DNA from: Glaciecola sp049650345
GTDB taxonomy: Bacteria; Pseudomonadota; Gammaproteobacteria; Enterobacterales; Alteromonadaceae
Length of the DNA stretch: 64,000 nucleotides
Assembly: GCA_049650345.1 (NCBI GenBank)
Contig: JBARZY010000124.1
Location: forward strand, 9,461 to 73,460
Reading direction: 5' to 3'
Each line of letters opens with the position of its first letter. Within the stretch, counting starts at the first letter, position 1. Positions 9,716 through 19,242 of the stretch are shown piece by piece. The notes beneath the pieces were generated by a model. The model saw only the letters and a program-made list of their open reading frames with translations. It searched no databases and was not told where the DNA came from. A program made the translations under genes and the position numbers.

Positions 9716-10684
9716 ATGCGATTAAATAACGCGATCAACACCCGCTCAACAATATGTCTTGTAGTATTGGTTTGTCTAACTTACACAGGCTTAGTCAGTG
9801 CCAAGCAAACTCAATTTATGGTGAAAGGCAGTGGTAATCAAACTGTGTTTAGCTATGAATGGCAACAGCAAGACAAAAACTACCGTCTGAATTTTAGTAT
9901 CCTTAGCACTGAGTTATATGCTATGCCAGGCTCACCAGCAGCTTACCGTTCTGCCCTATTACATGAGTATGTGTACAAACGCGTGATGCAAGCCGCTCAA
10001 AAAATTGACCCCACATTCGCGAATATCAACGTTAATAAAAAACATGACGGCTTGTCGTTTCAAGTGAAGAGTCGCAATCAAAACAGTGCTCAAGCTACTT
10101 TACGGGAGCTAGAACAGGCCCATGAACAAGCGCAGAATGACTATTATAGCGAGCATTTATTTGTTACGTACAAAGAAAACAGCGGCCAACGCACCATTCG
10201 ACATGACCATGCAAAATATACCGCTCTGAGTCATGGTGCGTTAGCACCGGTTGTTGATGCAATTAAAGCAATACAGCAAAACCCTAATAACCCACGAGAG
10301 TTTGTTAGCATTGCCCTAAGCTGGATACAAAATATTCCCTACAACACTCTTGAAAATAGGTTGTCGTCAAACGGTGCAGGCTTTGCCTCTCCCCGCGATC
10401 TCATTATGCAAAACAAAGGGGACTGCGACAGTAAATCAACCTTGTTAGCCGCTGTACTAAAAGCTTACAACCCAAACATTGATATACAAATGGTGTATTT
10501 ACCTGAGCATGCTTTATTAGCAATAGGCATGCGAAAACTGCCTAAAGAAATGACCATCAGTCAAAAAGGCCTTAATTATGTGTTAGTTGAACCCACCGGG
10601 CCCGCACAATTTGCTATTGGCGAAGTAGCCGACTCAACAAAACTGGCCTTGCGTAATCGCCAGTTCGACATGGTACGTTTATAA
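9716..10684 (+). CDS. Secreted transglutaminase-like protein of unknown role
   Basis: A 322-residue exported protein. The start at 9716 has AAGG 8 bases upstream and is followed by a hydrophobic signal (CLVVLVCLTYTGLVSA). The C-terminal half has the features of a papain-fold transglutaminase-like domain: a Cys in NKGDCDSKSTLLAAVL near residue 240, a His in LPEHALLAIGM, and an acidic residue in VLVEPTGPA. These could form a Cys-His-Asp/Glu triad. Such domains in bacteria act as proteases or peptide-bond exchangers, and the substrate here is unknown. It sits 86 bases upstream of the amidohydrolase gene in the same direction and could be co-transcribed, but nothing in the sequence ties the functions. 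Confidence 0.7.
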   Translation: MRLNNAINTRSTICLVVLVCLTYTGLVSAKQTQFMVKGSGNQTVFSYEWQQQDKNYRLNFSILSTELYAMPGSPAAYRSALLHEYVYKRVMQAAQKIDPTFANINVNKKHDGLSFQVKSRNQNSAQATLRELEQAHEQAQNDYYSEHLFVTYKENSGQRTIRHDHAKYTALSHGALAPVVDAIKAIQQNPNNPREFVSIALSWIQNIPYNTLENRLSSNGAGFASPRDLIMQNKGDCDSKSTLLAAVLKAYNPNIDIQMVYLPEHALLAIGMRKLPKEMTISQKGLNYVLVEPTGPAQFAIGEVADSTKLALRNRQFDMVRL

Positions 10685-10770
10685 AGTACGCGAAAATCTT
10701 GCCAAAGATTACCGTAGCATTTAAGGTTGTCGCTCTAATACACAAAAAAACACAATAATAAGACCACAAT

Positions 10771-13700
10771 ATGACTATACGACAGAAACTATCCGCACTG
10801 GCACTCGCCTTTGCGGTAACCGCGCTGCCTGCCAACGTGACCGCCCAAACCAACGACGAAACAGAAACCGACCCCTTAAAAGATTGGAATGTGCTAGCCC
10901 CGCCACTGGACTTAAAGACCGTTGATATTAGTACTACCGAAACCACTTGGTCGAGTTTAGATATATCGCCAAACGGCAAGCATATGGTGTTTGACATGCT
11001 AGGCGATATTTTTATAGTGGATGCTATGGGCGGGAAAGCCAAAGCACTTACGCAAGACTTTGCATGGAATATTCACCCCGCCATTAGCCCCGACGGCACC
11101 AAGGTAGCGTTTGTTTCAGATCGCGATGGTTTGTCGAACGTGTGGGTAATGGACATAGATGGCGATAACTTAAAACAAATTACAAAAGAGTCGAAGTATT
11201 TAATTCATGCGCCTAAGTGGAGCCCTGATTCGCAGTACCTTGTAGTAACTAAGGGTATTATGTCGGCCCGCTCTATTCCTGCCGGTGAAATTTGGTTATA
11301 TCACCATACCGGTGGCAGCGGTGTTGCCATAAAAGAACGCGAAAACGGCAAAGTAGAACAACAAAATATTGCAGACCCTGCGTTTTCTCCCGACGGCCAA
11401 TACATTTACTATACCCACGACGTTAGCCCCGGCTCACGCTTTGAATATAACCGCGACCCACTGAAAGCAATTTTTGCCATTACTCGTTACGACCGTAACA
11501 CCGGCGAAGAGGAACGCTTTGTATCGGGTACAGGTGGTGCTGTTGTGCCTACGCCCTCGCCCGACGGTAAACACTTGGCCTTTATACGACGCGTAAAAAA
11601 CAAAACGGTATTATTTAGTAAAGACTTAACCACCGGTCTAGAATCGCCTTTATTTTTTGATCTTGAACGTGACATGCAAGAAGGCTTTGGCACCGAAGGG
11701 TACTTTGCCTATTTTGACTGGACCCCCGACTCAACGCATATTGTATTTTGGACAGGCGGAAAATTCCACCGCTTGAACGTTGCCGACAAAAGCTTAAAGA
11801 CACTTAACGTACAAGTAGATACCACCTTAAGCTATGCTGACGCCCTGCGATTTAAGGTAGATGTTGCCCCCAGCGAATTTGACGTGAAAGCGGTGCGCTG
11901 GGCACAAAAGTCACCTGACGGTAAGTCGGTGTTGTTTCAAGCACTGGGTAAACTATATGTACACAATATAAAGTCGGGCAAAGTGAAACGCCTAACCCGC
12001 CAAAATGATCATGACGAATACTACCCGCGTTATTCAAACGACGGTAAAAAGATTGTATATACCACATGGAATGACGCAAACCTAGGCAGCATTAGAGTGG
12101 TTTCAGCCCGTGGTGGTAAAGGCAAAGTGGTAAGTACACAAGCTGGACACTATGTTGAACCCAGTTTTTCTACCAATAATAAGTTAATTGCGTATCGTAA
12201 GGTTACCGGTGGTTACCTGCTTAACCCTAAATACTCTAACGAACCTGGCCTTTACGTACTGAACCTAAAAACTGAAAAAGCAACACGCGTTGCTAACCGT
12301 GGGTTTGAACCACACTTTGCAGGCGATAACAGCCGCGTATACTTTACTGAAAATGCCAGCGGGCCATTTCGCGAAACACGCTTTTCAAGCGTTGATTTGA
12401 ACGGGCACGACAAAAAACAACATTTAAACGGCGGCGATAATGTTAGTGAGTATAGGTTGTCACCCAACGGTAAGTGGGTCGCGTTTGTTCACCAATACAA
12501 TACCTTTGTAGCACCGTTTGAAACCAACGGTAAAACCTTCAATATTGGCCCTAAAATTACTGCCCTACCCGTTAAGCAACTTTCGGCCAGAGCAGGTAAC
12601 TATATTACGTGGCGCAACAACAATACTACGGTAGGTTGGTCACAAGCGGCCACGTATTACGAGCGCAGTTTAGATGAAGCATTTGACTTTGTTGGCAACA
12701 CTACCGCTGATTTACCCGAGCCCGTTAATAGTGGCATTAACGTAAGCTTTAGCCAAAAAACCGACCGCCCTAACGTAGTTACTGCCATAGTGGGTGGCAA
12801 AATTGTGACCATGCGCGATGCCAACAACCAACAAGAAGTGATTGAAAACGGCGTGGTTATTATTGACGGCAACCGTATTACTGCGGTGGGCACCCAAGAC
12901 AGCGTAACTATTCCTGAAGACGCCTTAACCATTGACGCCACCGGCAAAACTATTATACCAGGCTTAATTGATGCGCATGCGCATGGCTCGCAGGGAACAA
13001 ACCAAATTATCCCTGAACAAAACTGGGGGCAATATTCAAACCTAGCCTTTGGTGTGACTACTATTCACGACCCTTCTAACGACACCAGCGAAATAATGGC
13101 AGCTGCTGAGCTGCAACGTGCAGGTATGCGAGTAGCACCGCGCACCTATTCTACCGGCACAATATTATATGGCGCCGAAGCATTGGGCTACAAAGCCATT
13201 ATTAACGATTATGATGATGCGTATTTTCATGTGCAACGCCTGCAAGATAAAGGGGCTATTAGTGTGAAAAGTTACAACCAGCCTCGTCGCGACCAACGCC
13301 AACAAGTGTTAGTGGCGGCCAGTAAATTGGGCATGATGGTAGTGCCTGAAGGCGGCGGTAAATTACAGCAAAATATTAGTATGCTGGTTGATGGACACAC
13401 CGGCCTTGAACACAGTTTGCCTATAGCCAAAGCATATAACGACCTTACGCAACTATGGAAAGTGACCGAATTTGGCTATACACCTACCTTTGTAGTGGCC
13501 TATGGCGGCATGATGGGCGAAGAGTACTTTTATGATAAAACCCAAGTGTGGAAAAATGAACGATTAATGCGCTACACGCCGTCGTTTTTAGTTGACCGCC
13601 GTGCCATTCGTCGCCCCACCGCGCCTGAAAATTACTACAACCATGTAGAAGTGGCTAAATATGCCAAAACCCTACGTGATGAAGGCGTACGAGTAATGAT

Positions 13701-14106
13701 TGGTGCACACGGACAACGTGAAGGCTTAGCCTCGCATTGGGAAATGTGGATAATGGCTCAGGGCGGCTTTACGCCATTTGAAGCCATACGCGGCGCAACC
13801 ATAGATGGCGCCATACACCTTGGTATGGATGCCGATATTGGCAGCATTGAAGTGGGTAAACTGGCCGACATGGTTATTATTGATGGTGACGTACTTAGCG
13901 ACATTCGTAAAAGTGAATTTGTGAGTCACACGGTAATTAATGGACGTACGTTTGAAAGCGCCACCATGACCGAAGTGGGCGACTACAAGGGCGCTAAAAA
14001 CGAACGCGCAACGTTTTTCTTTGAAAACGACAACGCCAGTTTTATGCCTGAACGCACCAAACAAATGATGGAAGAAAAAGCAGAGCGCTTCCACTGGGTG
14101 CACTAA
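10771..14106 (+). CDS. Secreted TolB-like beta-propeller / amidohydrolase fusion
   Basis: A 1111-residue periplasmic or secreted enzyme with a cleavable signal (AFAVTALPANVTAQ). Residues about 55-620 contain WD40-like/PD40 propeller blades with repeated SPDGK-type motifs (ISPDGTKVAFVSDRDG, FSPDGQYIYYTHD, PSPDGKHLAFI). Residues about 680-1080 are an amidohydrolase with the metal-binding HxH in PGLIDAHAHG near 735, a candidate lysine in SVKSYNQP, GLEHSL near 878, and a late segment around GAHGQ near 977. The arrangement is known from a family annotated as amidohydrolases with a Tol biopolymer-like propeller and related to imidazolonepropionase/prolidase-type enzymes. The substrate is not predictable here. 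A good terminator follows. Confidence 0.85.
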   Translation: MTIRQKLSALALAFAVTALPANVTAQTNDETETDPLKDWNVLAPPLDLKTVDISTTETTWSSLDISPNGKHMVFDMLGDIFIVDAMGGKAKALTQDFAWNIHPAISPDGTKVAFVSDRDGLSNVWVMDIDGDNLKQITKESKYLIHAPKWSPDSQYLVVTKGIMSARSIPAGEIWLYHHTGGSGVAIKERENGKVEQQNIADPAFSPDGQYIYYTHDVSPGSRFEYNRDPLKAIFAITRYDRNTGEEERFVSGTGGAVVPTPSPDGKHLAFIRRVKNKTVLFSKDLTTGLESPLFFDLERDMQEGFGTEGYFAYFDWTPDSTHIVFWTGGKFHRLNVADKSLKTLNVQVDTTLSYADALRFKVDVAPSEFDVKAVRWAQKSPDGKSVLFQALGKLYVHNIKSGKVKRLTRQNDHDEYYPRYSNDGKKIVYTTWNDANLGSIRVVSARGGKGKVVSTQAGHYVEPSFSTNNKLIAYRKVTGGYLLNPKYSNEPGLYVLNLKTEKATRVANRGFEPHFAGDNSRVYFTENASGPFRETRFSSVDLNGHDKKQHLNGGDNVSEYRLSPNGKWVAFVHQYNTFVAPFETNGKTFNIGPKITALPVKQLSARAGNYITWRNNNTTVGWSQAATYYERSLDEAFDFVGNTTADLPEPVNSGINVSFSQKTDRPNVVTAIVGGKIVTMRDANNQQEVIENGVVIIDGNRITAVGTQDSVTIPEDALTIDATGKTIIPGLIDAHAHGSQGTNQIIPEQNWGQYSNLAFGVTTIHDPSNDTSEIMAAAELQRAGMRVAPRTYSTGTILYGAEALGYKAIINDYDDAYFHVQRLQDKGAISVKSYNQPRRDQRQQVLVAASKLGMMVVPEGGGKLQQNISMLVDGHTGLEHSLPIAKAYNDLTQLWKVTEFGYTPTFVVAYGGMMGEEYFYDKTQVWKNERLMRYTPSFLVDRRAIRRPTAPENYYNHVEVAKYAKTLRDEGVRVMIGAHGQREGLASHWEMWIMAQGGFTPFEAIRGATIDGAIHLGMDADIGSIEVGKLADMVIIDGDVLSDIRKSEFVSHTVINGRTFESATMTEVGDYKGAKNERATFFFENDNASFMPERTKQMMEEKAERFHWVH

Positions 14107-14130
14107 TACCCTAGCAAGTTGTTAACAAAC

Positions 14131-14160
14131 AAAACGCCTCTAAATGAGGCGTTTTTTTTA
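14131..14160 (+). terminator. Terminator after the amidohydrolase gene
   Basis: AAAACGCCTC, a 4-base loop, GAGGCGTTTTTTTT: a GC-rich stem with a long T-run. The preceding A-run also allows function for the convergent gene. Confidence 0.85.
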
Positions 14161-14222
14161 ATGAGCAATGGGGTTATGTATTAACCCTGATTAGCTTGTC
14201 GCTATGATACCCGCATAACAAG

Positions 14223-15491
14223 CTATTGCGATAACGAATAAAACGGGATGTTCCACACTCGGTCGGTTGAATAAATGGTTTTGCTAATCTCTATTTTATA
14301 GAGTCCATCTTGCAGCTGGTTATTTAATTTAACGTATACCAATATTCCATGTTGTTTCGTTTCGTGATGCAGCGTTTTCATCATACTGAATGTTGCAGGT
14401 TTGCCATCAATTTTTATCTGATGGTATTGGTTTAAGCACGCAATACTCGCCAAACCGCGCTCTTCTCGCGTCGCGCCGTCTGCGCTTTTAAACGCCTCAC
14501 AGTGTTTCTTATATTGCTTACTCTCGCTTAAAAATACAGGCACAAATACTTCAATAAGCCCGTTTGATATTACGTTGTTATTAAGTTGCGGGGCAACCAA
14601 AAGTGTTTCACCTTCACTCTGGTTTTTATAGTAACGAGGCTCAGCTTTGGTTGGGTTGTAACTAAGTTCAGGAAAAATAAGATATGGAATATTGGTATGC
14701 AACATTCTAAATGTTGCCATGCCTAGCCCACAAACAAAAAACAGCAACACAAGGCCCACTAAGGTTTTGTCATTTTTAAAATTAGAACTAAAGGTACTGC
14801 TAATTTGTAAAATAACTTTATAAAAAGGGCCAAACCCTATCATAGCAGTAATTAATGAAATTTTATGATGAAAGGTATTTAAGGCTTCGTGGTTACGGTA
14901 TGTTTTGAGGTTGCACAGTGCTAACGTAGTAAGCTGAATGGCGGTGGGTATAGCAAATATGAGTACCGGAATTAGCAACCAAACAACAGATACATGCTCT
15001 ATTAAAGCATTTGCAATTAGAAGGTAGAGAGCACTTACAATAAACATCCAGCCATACCCCAGTAAAAAACCAAAGGCAGCCGAAAAAATAACACTGCATA
15101 AGCGGTCGGCTTGTTCAATACTATGCTCAAGTTTAGGCAAGGTCTCTACTAGCTTTTTCATATACAGGGCGGTGTTGAGCGTATTGTCACTATGATAGTC
15201 GGCAAATACCGAGTTTAACCCTACAAGACCCACCCAATAGGCTCTTAGCATAAAATGAATGATAAACATTGACGACAAAATACTCAATGCCGCCAGTGCA
15301 CTATATACAACGCCATATGCAACAAAATAAAAAGATTGAGGAAGCGTGTCGATAAAGACGTCGGTTACCCATTCAACAAATACAAACAACTGCAACGTAC
15401 CATAAATACTAATAGCCGCAACCAGCAGCTCAGCTTCCCAGCTTTCATCTTTCAGTCTTTGTAACCAAGCTTTGGAGGTTTGCTCGCTCAT
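14223..15491 (-). CDS. Multi-pass membrane protein of unknown function
   Basis: I do not recognise the family. The 422-residue protein has about six hydrophobic helices: two in residues 20-90 (around LLVAAISIYGTLQLFVF and the following FYFVAYGVVYSALAAL and LSSMFIIHFML), two near 135-200 (FGFLLGYGWMFIVSALYLL and VVWLLIPVLIFAIP), one near 220-240 and one near 255-275. A soluble C-terminal domain of about 140 residues follows. That domain has no signature I can name and would probably face the periplasm. The ATG at 15491 has AAGGAA about 10 bases upstream. It is divergent from the HlyD/C39 exporter operon across a 298-base gap, so shared regulation is possible, but that is conjecture. Confidence 0.6.
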   Translation of the reverse strand: MSEQTSKAWLQRLKDESWEAELLVAAISIYGTLQLFVFVEWVTDVFIDTLPQSFYFVAYGVVYSALAALSILSSMFIIHFMLRAYWVGLVGLNSVFADYHSDNTLNTALYMKKLVETLPKLEHSIEQADRLCSVIFSAAFGFLLGYGWMFIVSALYLLIANALIEHVSVVWLLIPVLIFAIPTAIQLTTLALCNLKTYRNHEALNTFHHKISLITAMIGFGPFYKVILQISSTFSSNFKNDKTLVGLVLLFFVCGLGMATFRMLHTNIPYLIFPELSYNPTKAEPRYYKNQSEGETLLVAPQLNNNVISNGLIEVFVPVFLSESKQYKKHCEAFKSADGATREERGLASIACLNQYHQIKIDGKPATFSMMKTLHHETKQHGILVYVKLNNQLQDGLYKIEISKTIYSTDRVWNIPFYSLSQ

Positions 15492-15626
15492 GAGTAAAAG
15501 TTCCTTTTAATTTTGCGTATAGATTTATGCGGGTGTTGCAAAGCAAACCACATAAGTCTTTAACATCCGTTACGTGTAGTGTTGGACACTTATATAACAT
15601 TGTGTGAATGGTTGCGAGATATTTAA

Positions 15627-15648
15627 ACATACATGCAGTTATGTATGT
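15627..15648. promoter_or_regulatory. Candidate operator: 22-bp perfect palindrome upstream of the exporter operon
   Basis: ACATACAT-GCAGTT-ATGTATGT is an 8-bp perfect inverted repeat with a 6-base centre, in the divergent gap between the membrane protein and the HlyD gene. Size and symmetry suit a dimeric HTH regulator, and the operon itself encodes a LuxR-type HTH protein. Binding is inference; a hairpin in RNA is an alternative. Confidence 0.4.
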
Positions 15649-15789
15649 AAGGCTAGACCCAAGGCTAGGCGGAAATTGCGGTCAAGCATCGGTTTGAACT
15701 TGCTAGTAATGGTGGATGACCGAAAGCTAACAGTCAATAATCATTGCTATTCCTAAACTGTTTGCATTAATTATGTGAAGGAGCACATA

Positions 15790-17037
15790 GTGACGCAAAC
15801 ACAACATTCTCAGTTATATAGACAACAAGCCATTGATGCGCAAAAAAGCAATGGCGGCTCGCCATTACTGAAACCAACACTTTCACATGTAATGGCCAGT
15901 GCTATATTGATATCACTGGCTTGTGCCAGCGCATTATTTATTTCCACACAACCCTTTACCCAAACCGTAGTTGTGCGCGGTTGGTTGCAGGCGGGTAACC
16001 AAGAGCTAAGCGTTACCGCTAACGATACCAGTGCTGTAATAGAGCGCGTATGGGTAGCAAATGGTCAAGCGGTAACAAAAGGAGACCCATTACTTAAACT
16101 AAAGCGTAACAACCACATTTTATTAGGCGAAAGGGGGATACAAGAACTCAGTGAGTTCAATCACATAGAGTATAAAAACAAGCATCGCCAATATGCAGTG
16201 TCGCAACAACACACGCAAACATTAATGGAGCATACAAAAGCGCAAATCAACGCTAAACAACAACAAACACACTTAGTTGAACAGCAGCTAATAACCCATA
16301 AACAGCAACTTGCATTGTATCAGCAGCATTGGCAAGAAGCTAAGCTTCTAGCCACGCAACAAGCCATGCCTCTCGTAGAACTGGAACAAAGGCAACTAAA
16401 CTATTTGGCGCAACAACAGCAATATAGCCAATTGCAGCGGGAGCAGTGGCAGCTAAACGCTGAGCAAATTAGATTACAGAAGGTCTTAGCCGAACACCAA
16501 CACGTATTTGGCGAAGTTAATACCCGTAAAAAGAAGCTTGATATAGAGTATCAAAAACAACAATTGAGTTTTAACCAAGGCCTGTATTACACGGTATATG
16601 CTGATCAAAGCGGTGTTGTTGAAAATCTTGATGCGAATTTAGGCGACAGTGTGGCCTTTGGGCATGTATTAATGCACATAGTACCGCGGCAACCATACTT
16701 TATAGCAAAACTTGCTATTCCTGCTTCACACTCGGGTTTTGTGAAGGTGGGCCAAGATGTACAAGTTCAACTGGCAGGGTTTTCGTATCAAAAATACGGT
16801 TTTATTGAGGGGCAAATTCGCCATATTGCTAAGCAAGTAAGCATACCTAAAAACATGTCTTCTTCTGCTGTATATGTGGCAGAAGTGACCCTTTCTCAAC
16901 AACACATAGAGGCCAAACAAAGCCAGCAAACTTTCTCATCTGGCATGCACATAATAGCCAATATCGAACAAGAGCAGCGCACTGTTTTGGAATGGTTACT
17001 AGAACCAGTCTTTGAATTAAAGAGGCAAGCGATATGA
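15790..17037 (+). CDS. HlyD-family periplasmic adaptor of a peptide/protein exporter
   Basis: The membrane fusion subunit linking an inner membrane ABC exporter to an outer membrane channel. The start is GTG at 15790, because AAGGAG lies 7 bases upstream; the in-frame GTG at 15775 lies before that site. The 415-residue protein has a short cytoplasmic N-terminus, one transmembrane helix near residues 35-55, a first half-lipoyl strand (VVVRGWLQAGNQELSV), a Gln-rich coiled-coil hairpin near 110-245, then VYADQSGVVENLDANLGDSV and a beta-barrel/MPD region. This layout matches adaptors of C39-type bacteriocin exporters such as CvaA. It overlaps the downstream ABC gene by 4 bases (ATGA). TolC at 1-2.4 kb is the likely channel. 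Confidence 0.88.
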   Translation: MTQTQHSQLYRQQAIDAQKSNGGSPLLKPTLSHVMASAILISLACASALFISTQPFTQTVVVRGWLQAGNQELSVTANDTSAVIERVWVANGQAVTKGDPLLKLKRNNHILLGERGIQELSEFNHIEYKNKHRQYAVSQQHTQTLMEHTKAQINAKQQQTHLVEQQLITHKQQLALYQQHWQEAKLLATQQAMPLVELEQRQLNYLAQQQQYSQLQREQWQLNAEQIRLQKVLAEHQHVFGEVNTRKKKLDIEYQKQQLSFNQGLYYTVYADQSGVVENLDANLGDSVAFGHVLMHIVPRQPYFIAKLAIPASHSGFVKVGQDVQVQLAGFSYQKYGFIEGQIRHIAKQVSIPKNMSSSAVYVAEVTLSQQHIEAKQSQQTFSSGMHIIANIEQEQRTVLEWLLEPVFELKRQAI

Positions 17038-19238
17038 AGCGTTTTTTTACATATCAGAATATCGCTCGCTTGAATTTTAATTGGCGAAAAAAGGTACCTG
17101 TTGTGTTGCAAAGTGAATCAAGCGAATGCGGCCTAGCCTGCCTAACCATGGTTGCCAATTATTATGGAAAGCAAATTAGCTTGCGAGAAATGCGATTAAG
17201 CACCCCTAGCACCGAGCGTGGTTGGTCATTGCAAACTATGATGCAATGCACTCATACATTGGGCTTTAGTTGCCAAGCATATAAGCTTGAAATTAATGAT
17301 TTATCACAGCTCACCACCCCCGCTATTTTACATTGGCAGTTTACACATTTTGTTGTTCTCACCAAGGTGACAAAGCGCTTTATTTACATTAATGACCCTG
17401 CCATAGGTAAGCAAAAGCTGAGTTATGATGCATTCGGTGATCGCTTTACAGGCGTAGCATTAAACATACAAATGAATGCTAACTTTACTAAGCAGTCACC
17501 CAGTAGCGCATTGCATTTGTTTGACTTTATAAAACAAAGCCAAGGCATTGGCCGGTATTTAATTGCCCTTGTAGGCTTATCACTATTGCTGCAAGTGTTT
17601 GCATTGGCATCGCCTTTTTACATGCAAAGCGTGATTGACCATGTGATCACCAGTAACTCAGCTACTTTGCTCACCACATTAACTTTAGGTTTTGCATTAT
17701 TATTGTTAATCGATACCAGTACGCAATGGTTGCGAGAAACCATTATGCTGAGGTTTTCTCATCAGCTGAATCTATTAATTTCTAGCAGCGTTTTTGCCCA
17801 TTTACTCGGCTTGCCGGTGTCTTATTTTGAGCGGCGTCATATGGGCGATGTTGTTAGCCGCTTTGGTTCATTGCAGCCTGTCAGAGATATCCTTACCCAA
17901 GGCTTAATTGGCGCTTGCATAGACGGTGTATTAGGCGTGCTCACTTTACTGTTAATGTGGCTGTACTCGCCACAACTCACGCTAATAGTACTAATAAGCA
18001 CTGCTATTTATTGTGCTTTGCGCTGGGCCTGGTATTTCCCCATTAAACAACTGAACCAACAAATACTGCAGTCAGATGCCTGTCAGCAAAGTGTGTTCAT
18101 GCAATCAGTTCGCGCCATTAAAACCATCAAATTAAGTAACAGTGCCCAAGCCACGCAAACAAAATGGGTAAATCACTATGTGACTAACGCTAACCAACGT
18201 ATTGCGCTGGGGAAATGGAATATCAACTTTGCAGTGTGTAATAAAGCAATATTTGGTATTGAGAATTTGAGCGTAATATTCATTGCCGTTGGCTTAATTA
18301 ATCAGCAGCTTTTTAGCATAGGAATGCTTTTTGCCTTTGTAAGCTATAAATCGAGGTTTGTGGGTGCGGCTGCAAATTTGGTTGATAAGTGGATTGAATA
18401 CAAGCTGTTAAATGTGCACTTGCATCGCTTAGAAGATATTTTATTTACCCCACAAGAGAACCGTGGCTCTACCCAAGCACTGCTACAAAGCCATGCCCAA
18501 GCAAAAATCAGTCATCATTTAAGTACTGCCCAGCAAAGCCAAGGTGCGGCGGTGCGCATTGAGGGACTTAGCGTTCGTCATAATAGCCGACTCCCGCCCG
18601 TATTTACGCATATAAATATGCACATTCAAGCGGGAGACCATGTTGCAATAGTAGGTGATAGCGGTTGTGGCAAAAGCACGTTATTACAATGCATTATGGG
18701 CTTACTAGCACCAAGTGAAGGACAAATATTGGTTGATAACACGGTACTTAACGCACAATCTCGCAGCCAGCAAGGTATCGCCGCAGTATTACAATCAGAC
18801 GAATTGCTCAGCGGTAGCATACTGGACAACATCACTAACTTTGCTGAAACCACCAATATTGCCTTAGCCATAGCATGCGCCCGTCTGGCGTGTATTCACG
18901 ATGACATTATTGCAATGACCATGCAGTATCAAACCTTAATTGGTGATATGGGCAGCACACTAAGTGGCGGTCAAAAGCAGCGTATTGTGCTTGCTAGAGC
19001 ACTTTATCAGCAACCACGACTATTGGTGCTAGACGAGGCTACCAGTCACTTAGATACAAAATGTGAGGCGGTTATTTGCGCTAATTTAAAACAATTACCG
19101 ACAACAACCATAATGGTCGCGCATAGACCACAAGCCATCGCTAGCGCCAACAAGGTATATACCTTGTCAGCATTAGCACTAACTGAAGTAAATTGTACGC
19201 CCAATGACGGGATATTAAGTAAACATGATAAGGAATAA
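17034..19238 (+). CDS. C39-peptidase ABC exporter (double-glycine leader processing)
   Basis: It cuts leader peptides after a Gly-Gly pair and exports the core peptide, powered by ATP. The 734-residue protein has an N-terminal C39 peptidase with Gln26, catalytic Cys32 (SESSECGLACLTMV), His105 (FTHFVVL) and Asp121 (INDPAIG) all present. Six transmembrane helices span about 170-430. The nucleotide-binding domain has Walker A (GDSGCGKST), Q-loop (VLQSDELLSG), LSGGQKQR, Walker B (LLVLDEATSHLD) and a switch His (VAHRP). It is close in plan to CvaB/RaxB-type exporters. It is translationally coupled to HlyD upstream and followed by a LuxR-type HTH gene 4 bases downstream. No peptide substrate gene lies within the operon. 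The GG-leader peptide at 26953 is the nearest candidate. Confidence 0.93.
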   Translation: MKRFFTYQNIARLNFNWRKKVPVVLQSESSECGLACLTMVANYYGKQISLREMRLSTPSTERGWSLQTMMQCTHTLGFSCQAYKLEINDLSQLTTPAILHWQFTHFVVLTKVTKRFIYINDPAIGKQKLSYDAFGDRFTGVALNIQMNANFTKQSPSSALHLFDFIKQSQGIGRYLIALVGLSLLLQVFALASPFYMQSVIDHVITSNSATLLTTLTLGFALLLLIDTSTQWLRETIMLRFSHQLNLLISSSVFAHLLGLPVSYFERRHMGDVVSRFGSLQPVRDILTQGLIGACIDGVLGVLTLLLMWLYSPQLTLIVLISTAIYCALRWAWYFPIKQLNQQILQSDACQQSVFMQSVRAIKTIKLSNSAQATQTKWVNHYVTNANQRIALGKWNINFAVCNKAIFGIENLSVIFIAVGLINQQLFSIGMLFAFVSYKSRFVGAAANLVDKWIEYKLLNVHLHRLEDILFTPQENRGSTQALLQSHAQAKISHHLSTAQQSQGAAVRIEGLSVRHNSRLPPVFTHINMHIQAGDHVAIVGDSGCGKSTLLQCIMGLLAPSEGQILVDNTVLNAQSRSQQGIAAVLQSDELLSGSILDNITNFAETTNIALAIACARLACIHDDIIAMTMQYQTLIGDMGSTLSGGQKQRIVLARALYQQPRLLVLDEATSHLDTKCEAVICANLKQLPTTTIMVAHRPQAIASANKVYTLSALALTEVNCTPNDGILSKHDKE

Positions 19239-19242
19239 TCGA

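Noticed and set aside
10614..11042. A 142-codon minus-strand frame over the start of the amidohydrolase gene
   Set aside because: It is a shadow of the signal peptide and first propeller blade of a clear gene on the other strand.
15640..15770. A short ORF (start near 15709) as the missing substrate peptide of the C39 exporter
   Set aside because: It encodes about 15 residues without a Gly-Gly motif or ribosome site.
15742..15778. A sigma-70 promoter (TTGCTA with TAATTA) just before the HlyD gene
   Set aside because: Its predicted start would fall at or after the Shine-Dalgarno sequence, so it could not give a translatable leader.
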